64,000 bases of DNA from an uncultured Wenzhouxiangella sp. (GTDB lineage Bacteria; Pseudomonadota; Gammaproteobacteria; Xanthomonadales; Wenzhouxiangellaceae): NCBI GenBank assembly GCA_913057195.1, contig CAJXNL010000002.1:108307-172306 (forward strand), given 5' to 3'. This document shows, one piece after another, positions 10,060 to 20,127 of this stretch. The notes beneath the pieces were generated by a model. The model was given only the letters and a program-made list of their open reading frames with translations, was not told the origin of the DNA and ran no database searches. Each line of letters opens with the position of its first letter. Positions within the stretch are counted from its first letter, which is position 1. Made by a program: the position numbers and the translations under genes.

Positions 10060-10088
10060 CAAACCATGAACAGTTAGGAGCAGCACCC

Positions 10089-10607
10089 ATCGCAAGTGAA
10101 AAACATACCCGGCGCAATGAAGACATTATTGCGCGTGAGATTCGAGTTGTCGGCCCCGATGGTGAACAAATTGGGGTGATGCGCGTGCCAGACGCACTGG
10201 AAAAGGCGCAAGGGCTGGGCCTTGATTTGGTCGAGATCGCCCCGCAGGCAGAGCCACCGGTCTGTCGCATCATGGATTGGGGCAAGTATCGCTTTGAGCA
10301 GGCAAAGAAAGGCCAGGCAGCGCGCAAAAAACAAAAGCAAATTCAGATCAAAGAAATCAAATTTCGGCCCGGCACCGATGAGCATGATTATCAGGTGAAG
10401 ATGCGCAACCTCCACCGGTTTATCGAAGAGGGCAACAAGGTCAAAGTCACTCTGCGCTTTCGGGGCCGAGAAATGGCCCACCAAGAGCTTGGCCGAGAGT
10501 TGCTGCAGCGGATTGAAACCGAGATGGCTGATGCCACCACCGTTGAGCAATTTCCCCGCGTGGAGGGTCGGCAGATGGTAATGATGCTTGCCCCTAAAAA
10601 ACTCTAG
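10089..10607 (+). CDS. infC: Translation initiation factor IF-3, non-canonical ATC start
   Basis: In-frame extension (M)[29 protein letters not shown]... matches IF-3 N-terminus; AGGAG at 10076-10080 upstream of ATC; no in-frame ATG/GTG/TTG upstream of residue 30. Confidence 0.93.
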   Translation: MASEKHTRRNEDIIAREIRVVGPDGEQIGVMRVPDALEKAQGLGLDLVEIAPQAEPPVCRIMDWGKYRFEQAKKGQAARKKQKQIQIKEIKFRPGTDEHDYQVKMRNLHRFIEEGNKVKVTLRFRGREMAHQELGRELLQRIETEMADATTVEQFPRVEGRQMVMMLAPKKL

Positions 10608-10627
10608 CTTCTCACCTCACTCAAGGC

Positions 10628-10633
10628 TATAAT
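10628..10633 (+). promoter_or_regulatory. Possible internal promoter (-10 TATAAT) before rpmI-rplT
   Basis: Exact TATAAT in the 130-bp infC-rpmI gap; the -35 region (TAGCTT at 17 nt) is poor. Confidence 0.35.
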
Positions 10634-10737
10634 AGGGGGCTTAAGTCCTGGTCACAGCCGTAATAAAGCGCGGATTCATTGGCAGTGGATCAGCCGCTGT
10701 GGCGAGGTTATTTTCAACTTCGATCTGGAGTTACGTC

Positions 10738-10935
10738 ATGCCAAAAATGAAGTCAAACCGAGGCGCCGCCAAGCGTTTCCGCGCCACAGGCAGTGGCCGA
10801 ATCAAACGCAAGCGCGCTTTCCACAGCCACATCCTCACCAAAAAAGACACCAAGCGCAAACGTCGCCTGCGCTCAACCGTCATGGTGTCAAAAGCGGATG
10901 AGAAATCGATCCGACAAATGCTGCCGCATCTTTAA
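10738..10935 (+). CDS. rpmI: 50S ribosomal protein L35
   Basis: [36 protein letters not shown]. Confidence 0.98.
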   Translation: MPKMKSNRGAAKRFRATGSGRIKRKRAFHSHILTKKDTKRKRRLRSTVMVSKADEKSIRQMLPHL

Positions 10936-10980
10936 TGCGCGCCCGATTCAATTGCGATTGAAGATTGAAGGAGAGGAACA

Positions 10981-11337
10981 ATGGCAAGAATTAAACGAGG
11001 AGTGGTGGCGCGTCGCCGCCATCGCAAAGTCCTAAACCAAGCCAAAGGCTACTACGGCGCGCGGCGTAAGATCTATCGCGTGGCCAAGCAGGCCGTGATT
11101 AAAGCCGGTCAATACGCCTACCGCGACCGGCGCCAGCGCAAGCGGGACTTCCGTCGGCTGTGGATTGCCCGGATCAACGCCGGTGCGAGGACGCATGGGC
11201 TGTCCTACAGCCGCTTTATGAATGGCCTAAAACGCGCTGATATCGCCGTTGATCGGAAAATGCTGGCCGATCTGGCGGTCAACGATAAGGCCGCGTTCAA
11301 AGCACTGGCAGAGAAAGCACAGGCCCACTTGTCCTAA
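10981..11337 (+). CDS. rplT: 50S ribosomal protein L20
   Basis: [51 protein letters not shown]. Confidence 0.98.
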   Translation: MARIKRGVVARRRHRKVLNQAKGYYGARRKIYRVAKQAVIKAGQYAYRDRRQRKRDFRRLWIARINAGARTHGLSYSRFMNGLKRADIAVDRKMLADLAVNDKAAFKALAEKAQAHLS

Positions 11338-12366
<1,029 letters not shown>

Positions 12367-12378
12367 TCGGCGAGTCGC

Positions 12379-14754
12379 ATGAAACTGTCATATCAATGGT
12401 TACAAGACTGGGTGGAGTTCGATGCCACGCCGCAAGATCTCGCCGAGCAGCTGACACGTGGGGGCTTGGAGGTGGATGGCCTCGAACCCCTTGGGGCGGG
12501 ACTCGAGGGCGTGGTGGTTGCACAAATCGAAAGCGCTGAGCCCCACCCAGACGCCGATCGCTTGAGGGTGTGCCAGGTCAAAGGAGACAGCGACGTTCGC
12601 ACGATTGTCTGTGGCGCTCCCAATGCGCAGGCCGGCTTGAAGGCACCCCTGGCAACGCTGGGGGCAACCATTCCCAACGGTTTGACCATCAAGCGAGCAA
12701 AACTCCGTGGGGTTGAATCCGAGGGGATGCTGTGTGCCGCGGCCGAATTGGGTTTGGATGGCGACGGCGCGGCGAGCAGCGGCTTGATGGCGTTGCCGGC
12801 TGACGCCCCCGTGGGCACAGACCTCAAAACCTATCTCGATCTTGACGATGTGGTGTTGGATGTTGACCTCACCCCAAACCGTGCCGACTGCTTGTCCGTC
12901 TTGGGCATGGCGCGCGAAGTGGCCGCCCTGACGCGCGGGCGTTGGCATCCGCCTGCCATCGAGCCCATTGAGCCTGTCGCCACCACGAGTGTGTCTGTCT
13001 CGGTGAGCGCCCCAAACGATTGTCCCGTGTACATGGCTCGGGTCATCAGCGGCGTTGATGCCAGCCGTCCCAGCCCGGTCTGGTTAAAAGAGCGACTTCG
13101 TCGGTCAGGTGTCCGGCCCATATCAGTGGTCGTGGATATCACCAATTACGTCATGCTTGAGCTCGGTCAGCCCATGCATGCCTTCGATGCCCAGGCGCTC
13201 GATGGCGGCATTCAAGTGCGCCGCGCGCATTCGGGCGAGCCGCTTCAACTGCTGGATGGTCAAAGCGTCGAACTCGATGATGACTGTTTGGTGATTGCCG
13301 ATCAGTCGCAAGCCGTGGCTTTGGCTGGGGTGATGGGGGGCGCTGACTCAGCCGTGGGCGAGCACAGCGACACCATCGTGCTGGAGTCGGCCTGGTTCGA
13401 CCCGGCAATCGTCGCCGGACGCGCGCGCCGGTTTGGCCTCCACACCGAGTCCTCGCATCGGTTTGAGCGCGGCGTGGATCCCACCTTGCAGCGCCAAGCC
13501 CTGGAGCGCGCCACAGGTTTGATTCTTGAAATGGCCGGCGGCCAACCGGGTCCGGTCGCAGAGGCAGTGGCCTCTGAGCATGTGCCGCTGAACCAGCCGA
13601 TCACGTTGAGCATTGGGCACGTCAACCGCGTGTTGGGCACGGCGTTCAGCGCAGAGACCGTCACTGATGCATTGAGCGCTCTGGGCATGGCATGTGAGCC
13701 CATAGACCATGACACCCTGCAGGTGACCGCCCCAAATGCCAGGCGTGACATTGCGGTGGCAGTGGACTTGATTGAAGAGGTGGCGCGCCTGGTCGGCTAT
13801 GATGCGCTGCCCTCGAAGCCACCTGGGGGTGGGTTGACGCTGAAGGGCCATCCTGAGGACCAGATTCCAGTTCATGCGCTTCGGCATACCTTGATGGGGC
13901 GCGGGTTTCAGGAGGTGATGGGATGGAGCTTTGTGGGCGCAGGACGAGGCGGGTTCAATGGCCTGCCGGCGCATCCGCTGGAATTGGCCAATCCCTTAAG
14001 CCAGGAGCAATCAGGGCTGCGGTCAACGCTGTTGACAAGCCTGTTGGAGATCGCTCAAAGAAATCGTGCCCGTGGCTGGCAGGACATGCGCTTATTTGAG
14101 GTGGGGCATGTCTATGCCCCAGACAGTGAGCACAATCGGCTCGGCCTTTTAGCGATGGGCCGCGCGTTCCCAGAGCACTTTGATCAGCCCGACAGGGCCT
14201 TCGATTTTTATGATCTCAAAGGCGAGCTTGAGCACATGGCACAACGCCATGGGCTGGGTGAGGTGTCATTCGTCCCCACCCGCGAGCATGCATGGCTTCA
14301 TCCGGGTCAAAGCGCGGAGGTTGTCCGAGGCGAGGCGTCGGTGGGCTGGCTCGGGCGGCTTCACCCACAACTGGCTGAGGCGATGGATCTGAAATCCAAC
14401 ACCTTCGTCGCTGAGCTTGAGTTGGCGCAGTGGTGTCAGGGCGCCAAACCTTGCCATCGGCCTGTTTCACGTTTTCCCGCCGCCAGGCGCGATTTGGCGG
14501 TGCTGGTGCCCGATTCCGCGCCGGGGGGCGCGGTGCTCGATGTGGTCACTCAAGCCGGTGGTGAGCGCCTAGAACAGGTGATCTTGTTTGATCTATATCA
14601 AGGTGAGGGCGTTGAAAAAGGCTTTAAAAGTTTGGGTATAGGCTTGATTATTCGCGACAATTCGCGCACTCTAACAGATGACGACGTGGATGCCGTCACC
14701 GAACGTGTCGTCGCGCGTTTGGGTGAGGCATTTCAAGCGAGACTCAGAGGGTAG
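12379..14754 (+). CDS. pheT: Phenylalanine--tRNA ligase beta subunit
   Basis: [14 protein letters not shown]; tRNA-binding, B5 and anticodon-binding domains; follows pheS. Confidence 0.98.
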   Translation: MKLSYQWLQDWVEFDATPQDLAEQLTRGGLEVDGLEPLGAGLEGVVVAQIESAEPHPDADRLRVCQVKGDSDVRTIVCGAPNAQAGLKAPLATLGATIPNGLTIKRAKLRGVESEGMLCAAAELGLDGDGAASSGLMALPADAPVGTDLKTYLDLDDVVLDVDLTPNRADCLSVLGMAREVAALTRGRWHPPAIEPIEPVATTSVSVSVSAPNDCPVYMARVISGVDASRPSPVWLKERLRRSGVRPISVVVDITNYVMLELGQPMHAFDAQALDGGIQVRRAHSGEPLQLLDGQSVELDDDCLVIADQSQAVALAGVMGGADSAVGEHSDTIVLESAWFDPAIVAGRARRFGLHTESSHRFERGVDPTLQRQALERATGLILEMAGGQPGPVAEAVASEHVPLNQPITLSIGHVNRVLGTAFSAETVTDALSALGMACEPIDHDTLQVTAPNARRDIAVAVDLIEEVARLVGYDALPSKPPGGGLTLKGHPEDQIPVHALRHTLMGRGFQEVMGWSFVGAGRGGFNGLPAHPLELANPLSQEQSGLRSTLLTSLLEIAQRNRARGWQDMRLFEVGHVYAPDSEHNRLGLLAMGRAFPEHFDQPDRAFDFYDLKGELEHMAQRHGLGEVSFVPTREHAWLHPGQSAEVVRGEASVGWLGRLHPQLAEAMDLKSNTFVAELELAQWCQGAKPCHRPVSRFPAARRDLAVLVPDSAPGGAVLDVVTQAGGERLEQVILFDLYQGEGVEKGFKSLGIGLIIRDNSRTLTDDDVDAVTERVVARLGEAFQARLRG

Positions 14755-14759
14755 GCACG

Positions 14760-15059
14760 ATGACGTTAACCAAGGCAGAGTTGGCCAGCATGCTTTTCGA
14801 TGAAGTGGGGCTGAACAAGCGCGAGGCCAAAGATTTTGTGGATGCTTGGTTCGAGACCATCAGTCAGGCACTCGAGTCTGGAGAAGATGTGAAATTGTCT
14901 GGGTTTGGTAATTTTCATCTGAGAGACAAAAGCGAGCGCCCTGGACGTAATCCCAAAACCGGTGAAGAAATCCCCATCTCAGCGCGACGTGTGGTGACGT
15001 TCAAGCCCGGGCAAAAATTAAGATCAAGAGTTGAGGCTTATGCTGGACCGAAGGAGTAA
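14760..15059 (+). CDS. ihfA: Integration host factor subunit alpha
   Basis: [34 protein letters not shown]...[31 protein letters not shown]. Confidence 0.97.
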   Translation: MTLTKAELASMLFDEVGLNKREAKDFVDAWFETISQALESGEDVKLSGFGNFHLRDKSERPGRNPKTGEEIPISARRVVTFKPGQKLRSRVEAYAGPKE

Positions 15060-15396
15060 TCAAGAGCTGCCGGTGATTCCGGCCAAACGATATTTCACCA
15101 TTGGTGAAGTCAGTGAGCTGTGCGCCGTCAAGCCTCACGTTTTGCGGTATTGGGAACAAGAGTTTCCGCAGCTCAAGCCAGTCAAGCGTCGGGGCAATCG
15201 TCGCTACTATCAGCGCCATGATGTGCTGATGATTCGCCAAATTCGCTCGCTGCTGCACGAGCAAGGGTTCACCATTGTTGGGGCCCGGCAGCAGTTGGAA
15301 AGCGAGCACTCACAGTCAGATGCGACGCGCAGCCAGCAATTGGCCAAACAAATACGCGTTGAATTGGAAGACGTTCTTCAGCTGTTGCGCCGCTGA
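15040..15396 (+). CDS. MerR-family transcriptional regulator
   Basis: [36 protein letters not shown]; usual position after ihfA. Confidence 0.92.
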   Translation: MLDRRSNQELPVIPAKRYFTIGEVSELCAVKPHVLRYWEQEFPQLKPVKRRGNRRYYQRHDVLMIRQIRSLLHEQGFTIVGARQQLESEHSQSDATRSQQLAKQIRVELEDVLQLLRR

Positions 15397-15449
15397 GGCA
15401 TTTGACAGTTAGATGACACTTCTGCCGTAAAATATCCACCTGTAAACGT

Positions 15450-15526
15450 CGGAGCGTAGCGCAGCCTGGTAGCGCACCACAATGGGGTTGTGGGGGTCGG
15501 GAGTTCGAATCTCCCCGCTCCGACCA
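15450..15526 (+). tRNA. tRNA-Pro (GGG)
   Basis: CGGAGCG/CGCTCCG acceptor, CCACA-ATGGGGT-TGTGG anticodon arm, TTCGAAT, encoded CCA. Confidence 0.96.
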
Positions 15527-15551
15527 TTTTTAACGGATAGGATAAAAACGT

Positions 15552-16523
15552 ATGCCTTCTTCTCAGAACGTGATTTCAATGCCCGATGTGGCAAGCCACG
15601 CTGAGGCGGCCGTTCGTGGCCGTCTTGACTGGGTGGGGATGAACGACATCGAATTGCCCATCCAACTGGCCTCTGGGGTCGATGGCTCAATCTCAGCACA
15701 GGCCAAAGTCAACGCATTCGTTGATTTGGCCGATCCGGATAAGCGTGGCATTCATATGTCACGGCTCTACCTTCATCTTGATCAGCGGCTGTCACAGCAA
15801 ACCATAACGCCGGCGCAGCTGCAGGCCACGTTGGATGACTTTTTGTCATCGCACCGCGATCTGAGTACTCGAGCGATGGTTCGGCTGAACTTTGACTATC
15901 TGGTTCGTCGCCCCTCATTGGTCAGCAACAACACGGGCTGGAAGAAGTATCCATTCAGTTTGATTGCGAGCCTAGATGAGAACGGGTATGCCTTTGAAAT
16001 GTCCTTCCAGATCGTCTATTCGTCCACCTGTCCATGCTCTGCAGCGTTATCGCGCCAGCTGATCCAACAGCAGTTTGAAAAAGACTTTGACCGACAGGCC
16101 GCGCTTGATTTTGAGCAAGTGTTGGCATGGCTTGGGAGTGAACAGGGGATCGTGGCGACCCCGCACAGCCAGCGCTCGTCGGCCGATGTCCGCTTGAAAC
16201 TGAGCCAAGGCAGTGAGTCGTGTGCTTTTGATGCGGTCATCGATGTGGTCGAGGGCGCGCTCAAAACCCCGGTTCAGGCGGCCGTCAAACGAGAAGATGA
16301 GCAGGCCTTTGCGCTTTTGAATGGGCAAAATCTCATGTTTGTCGAAGACTCCGCGCGTCGGCTGCAAGACGCCTTGAGTGAGGTGGACAACGTGGATGAT
16401 TTTTGGGCGCGATGCCGGCACTTCGAGAGCTTGCATCCGCACGATGCGGTGGCGATCATTACCAAAGGGATCGACAATGGTTACAAACCCATCGATGGCC
16501 ACCCCTCGGGTTGGAAACTATAA
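15552..16523 (+). CDS. folE2: GTP cyclohydrolase FolE2 (type IB)
   Basis: LDWVGMNDIELPI, ARVRLNFDYLVRRPSLVS-like core, FQIVYSSTCPCSAALSRQ and ESLHPHDAVAII motifs. Confidence 0.93.
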   Translation: MPSSQNVISMPDVASHAEAAVRGRLDWVGMNDIELPIQLASGVDGSISAQAKVNAFVDLADPDKRGIHMSRLYLHLDQRLSQQTITPAQLQATLDDFLSSHRDLSTRAMVRLNFDYLVRRPSLVSNNTGWKKYPFSLIASLDENGYAFEMSFQIVYSSTCPCSAALSRQLIQQQFEKDFDRQAALDFEQVLAWLGSEQGIVATPHSQRSSADVRLKLSQGSESCAFDAVIDVVEGALKTPVQAAVKREDEQAFALLNGQNLMFVEDSARRLQDALSEVDNVDDFWARCRHFESLHPHDAVAIITKGIDNGYKPIDGHPSGWKL

Positions 16524-16614
16524 CGATCACCGCACGGTGTTGAGACAAGTCAGCGCTGAAACTTCTTTTAACCAGGGGCACTCATTGCTCTGATGGAATT
16601 GTTCTGACAGAAGC

Positions 16615-17550
16615 TCAGTCCGAACGGATGCGACGAAAAACCGCCTGCACCGTTTGATTGGCCCACCCCAAGGTGTCGCTGTTGGGGTCAGACAAGGCCT
16701 GTCCGAGCACGCGATTGCTTCCGGCCTCAGAGACCATCAAGCGAAGCTTGACCGTCTGGCCGATGTACACCCGATCGATGGCCACCACCACACCCAGCGG
16801 CATGCCCGCCGCATCCGCGGCCGAGTGGGGTTGACCGTCGGTGGCCAACTCAACCGGAGGCGAGGCGCGCGTCAGCTCGCCTTCTTCGATGCCGATGGTG
16901 CCGCGGAAGCGTGCCCGTGTAAAAAACTCAGTCACTTGCGGGGCAGGGGCGTCTTGCGAGGGGTTGGGCCCCATCACTCGGTCTGCAACGCGAAGGCGCT
17001 CGCCGTCAAAGGCAATTTCTTTCAGCAGCGCCATCGGGGCTTCGGCTGATCCAAACTGGCAGGTGGTGACATCGGTCCGGCCGAGCAATACCGGTTGACG
17101 GCCCGTCCCTCGGTCAGATCGGGCCAGCTGCCAGCGCAGCGGGCAACTTGGGCTGGCTGAGGCGGGGCGACCCATCGGCGAAAAACTGCTCACCAGCTGG
17201 CCATTTTGCTCGCTTACGCGAATCAGAAAGCGGCGTTTAGAGCGGTCGTCGCCGGGGTGGGTTTGTGTCCAAACATACCTTCGTTCATTGGCGTTTGGGG
17301 CAGGCTCTCGGCTGATGGTCAACGTCAGTGGGTCTTGCTCGCCGGGCCGAGTGGGGCTTGCATACGCGCCCAACCAAAGATCCATGAGCGTGAGTGACAG
17401 TGATGTTTGATCGTTGGTTGATGTCTCCGAAATCGGCCGATTGGATGGGGCCAGGGTCACACAGGCGCTTGTCACCAGGGCCAAGACCACAACGCTGAGT
17501 GCGCGCCAGAGGTGGTGAGGGCATCCCCGATGAACGGCCCGTCCAGTCAC
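16615..17550 (-). CDS. Uncharacterised lipoprotein, possibly CpcT/CpeT-like
   Basis: Lipobox-like VTSAC; paired Cys (CPLRW...TTCQF) with layout resembling CpeT proteins; overlaps M23 peptidase gene by 4 bp. Confidence 0.5.
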   Translation of the reverse strand: MTGRAVHRGCPHHLWRALSVVVLALVTSACVTLAPSNRPISETSTNDQTSLSLTLMDLWLGAYASPTRPGEQDPLTLTISREPAPNANERRYVWTQTHPGDDRSKRRFLIRVSEQNGQLVSSFSPMGRPASASPSCPLRWQLARSDRGTGRQPVLLGRTDVTTCQFGSAEAPMALLKEIAFDGERLRVADRVMGPNPSQDAPAPQVTEFFTRARFRGTIGIEEGELTRASPPVELATDGQPHSAADAAGMPLGVVVAIDRVYIGQTVKLRLMVSEAGSNRVLGQALSDPNSDTLGWANQTVQAVFRRIRSD

Positions 17551-18431
17551 TGTTTAGGCACCAACAAGCCGGCATCCACGCGCACGTTGCGCCAACTCAC
17601 CCGCCAATCCAAGTGGGGGCCCGTGGCACGGCCCGTGGCGCCTACGGTGCCCAGGGAGGCCCCTTGGGGGACCTGTTGGCCCTCGGTGACATCGATCCTG
17701 TCCATGTGCAAAAACGCGGACATGACCCCATGGCCGTGATCAACAAACAGCGTGCCCCCGCTAAAATACATGTCCTCGTGGACCAAAACCACCCGCCCGC
17801 TCGCCGGTGATACCACCGGTGTGCCGGTGGGCGCGGCGATATCAATGCCCCAATGGGGGGCTCGAGGCTCACCATTGAGGATGCGCTGCGACCCATACAC
17901 ACCCGTGATGGGCCCCTTCACTGGCCAAATGAAAGCCTCGCGAAAGCCATCAAGATCGCTGACGATCTGTCGAGCCTGACGCGCCTGCCTGGCATCGTCT
18001 TTGATCCGCGCCAGGGTGTCTTTTGGCGGCGTGACCATGGCCTGATCCAGACCGTCAATGCTTTGCACCTCAAATTCTCGTTGGATGGGGAGCAGGGTTG
18101 TTTTTGCTGTGTGCCCATCGAGCCATTGCGCTTCGATCACCACCGGTTCGGTGTCGTCTTTGCCAATGCCAAAAACAAACTGGCCCTCAGAAGTGAGCGG
18201 AACTTGCAGCCCATTGATCTGGACCTTCGCCAGATTCTTCGCCTCACCCATCACTAAAGCGCCCTGAAGGGGCTCGCTGTGCCACTGGATGGGGCGCGAT
18301 GACGCTGTCTGGGCGCACACCTGCGCCATCACTGACATGGACATCACCGCCAGCGCCAGCCAAAACCCCGTCATGGGGCGCCGCCGAGCTTGATGATTGC
18401 CACGTGGTCGACTGTGGACGTTGCGCATCAT
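17547..18431 (-). CDS. M23-family metallopeptidase (exported)
   Basis: GVYGSQRILNGEPRAPHWGIDIAAPTGTPV...FVDHGHGVMSAFLHMD; HWGID and HGHG motifs. Confidence 0.93.
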   Translation of the reverse strand: MMRNVHSRPRGNHQARRRPMTGFWLALAVMSMSVMAQVCAQTASSRPIQWHSEPLQGALVMGEAKNLAKVQINGLQVPLTSEGQFVFGIGKDDTEPVVIEAQWLDGHTAKTTLLPIQREFEVQSIDGLDQAMVTPPKDTLARIKDDARQARQARQIVSDLDGFREAFIWPVKGPITGVYGSQRILNGEPRAPHWGIDIAAPTGTPVVSPASGRVVLVHEDMYFSGGTLFVDHGHGVMSAFLHMDRIDVTEGQQVPQGASLGTVGATGRATGPHLDWRVSWRNVRVDAGLLVPKQ

Positions 18432-20098
18432 TCCGCACTCGAGGTTGAGCTGCCAAGGCGCAGGGTCTGCCCAGGCTGGAGGACGGTCTCAGGGGTGAGG
18501 TTATTGTGTTCAAGAAGCTCAGCGAGCGGAATCCGATGGCGTCGAGCAATCGCCCAAAGTGAATCGCCCGTTTGCACCACATAGCGGGTGGCGCCGGCCG
18601 TGACAGAAGCCGGGCCCGCCTCGGGCTCTAAAACCACGCTCAAGCGCTGGCCTGGTCGGATCAAGTGGGTCTGGCCGAGGTTGTTCCACCGCTTCAAATC
18701 GTCAATGCTGACCCGATAGCGGCGCGCGATCACCCACAGACTCTCTCCTGGACGCACCCGATGGTCAATGCGCTTGGCCGGGATCAAACGTGCTTGAAGG
18801 CCCGCCAGTTCCTCATAGCGATCGGTGTAGTCGGACGCTTTGGTCGCGGCAACCGCGGTTGGGATTTCGAGGGTCTGACCGACCCGAATCAAGTCACCCT
18901 TAAGACCGTTGTGCGCCTTTAATGCCTCGGTGGTGGTGTCGTGGCGCTGGGCCAAGGTGGACAGGGTATCGCCAGAGGCCACGCGCACGCGCGAGTAGCG
19001 GACAAACCCCGCCTCAGGCCATGTCTCAACCAAGCGCTCGGCTTTCGCGCTCAGTTCGACGGGCACAATTAAATGGTGGGGACCCGTGGGCGAGGTGAGG
19101 TGACGATTCAACCCAGGGTTCAACGCCAAAAGCTCATCCATGGTCAAGCCCAACTGACTGGCAAACATCACCACATCGGTTGGACCGGGCAGCGCCACTC
19201 GAGCAACCAAGGGCTCATAGGGCCACCGGGGGACGTTCAGCCCATAGGTCTCCGCCTGTTGGAACAAGCACGCCAGGCCGTGAAGCTTGGGGATATAGGC
19301 CTTCGTCTCTCGGGGCAGGGCCAGGGATTGCCAGTCAGTGGGTCGCTTGGCGCGCTGGTTTCGGGCGATGGCACGCCCCACGCGTCCCTGACCGCCATTG
19401 TAGGCGGCCAACGCCAGGTTCCAGTCACCATCGAAGCGCTGATTCAGTTGTTTGAGGTAGCCCAAAGCGGCTCGGGTGGCCACGTAGACATCTCGACGAC
19501 CGTCGTAGTGGTCATTGATTTCGATGCCGTGGCTCCTGGCGGTGGCGGCCACAAACTGCCACGTGCCCGCTGCCCGGCCGTGAGAGTAGGCAAACGGGTC
19601 ATAAGCGCTCTCCACCACGGGCAATAAGGCCAGTTCGCCAGGGAGATCACGCCGCTCAATTTCGGTGACAATGTCATACAGCCACGGCCGAGCGCGGGTC
19701 ATGACACGCTCCATGTATTCAGGGCGTTCAGCGAACCACTTCGCCCAGGCCTCCGCCTTCGGGAAATCATTGCACTGAGCGAACTCAAAACGCTCAATCG
19801 TCCGTCCCCACAGATCACTCGCACCAACGCTGGACGGCGCTTGACGGGTGGCGCCCAACCGCCGGGTCGCCTGCTCAATGGCGGCAAACGGGTCATCCAG
19901 TTTGGCGCGCAAGTAGTATGGCGCCGGTGGCGGCGGTGGCGCCTCGTGCTGATTCAGCGCAAGACCGCCCGATAGGGTGGCACAGCCCGACAGCAGGGCT
20001 GCCGCGCTGATCACGCTCAGCCACGTGCGATGGCGCTTTGCGCTCAGGGGGCGCTCAGCGGGCCGGTGAGCCTGATGGGATGGATGGTGATCAAACAA
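18428..20098 (-). CDS. mltD: MltD-like lytic transglycosylase with LysM repeats
   Basis: SLT domain LLPVVESAYDPFAYSHGRAAGTWQFVAATAR, ALAAYNGGQGRV; LysM repeats VRPGESLWVIARR, VQTGDSLWAIARR. Confidence 0.93.
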   Translation of the reverse strand: MFDHHPSHQAHRPAERPLSAKRHRTWLSVISAAALLSGCATLSGGLALNQHEAPPPPPAPYYLRAKLDDPFAAIEQATRRLGATRQAPSSVGASDLWGRTIERFEFAQCNDFPKAEAWAKWFAERPEYMERVMTRARPWLYDIVTEIERRDLPGELALLPVVESAYDPFAYSHGRAAGTWQFVAATARSHGIEINDHYDGRRDVYVATRAALGYLKQLNQRFDGDWNLALAAYNGGQGRVGRAIARNQRAKRPTDWQSLALPRETKAYIPKLHGLACLFQQAETYGLNVPRWPYEPLVARVALPGPTDVVMFASQLGLTMDELLALNPGLNRHLTSPTGPHHLIVPVELSAKAERLVETWPEAGFVRYSRVRVASGDTLSTLAQRHDTTTEALKAHNGLKGDLIRVGQTLEIPTAVAATKASDYTDRYEELAGLQARLIPAKRIDHRVRPGESLWVIARRYRVSIDDLKRWNNLGQTHLIRPGQRLSVVLEPEAGPASVTAGATRYVVQTGDSLWAIARRHRIPLAELLEHNNLTPETVLQPGQTLRLGSSTSSAE

Positions 20099-20127
20099 CG
20101 GCGAAGAACCCTCGAATCGGCGCTACA

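Noticed and set aside
15402-15434. TTGACA...TAAAAT as tRNA-Pro promoter
   Set aside because: Spacer is 20 nt, too long for a confident sigma70 call
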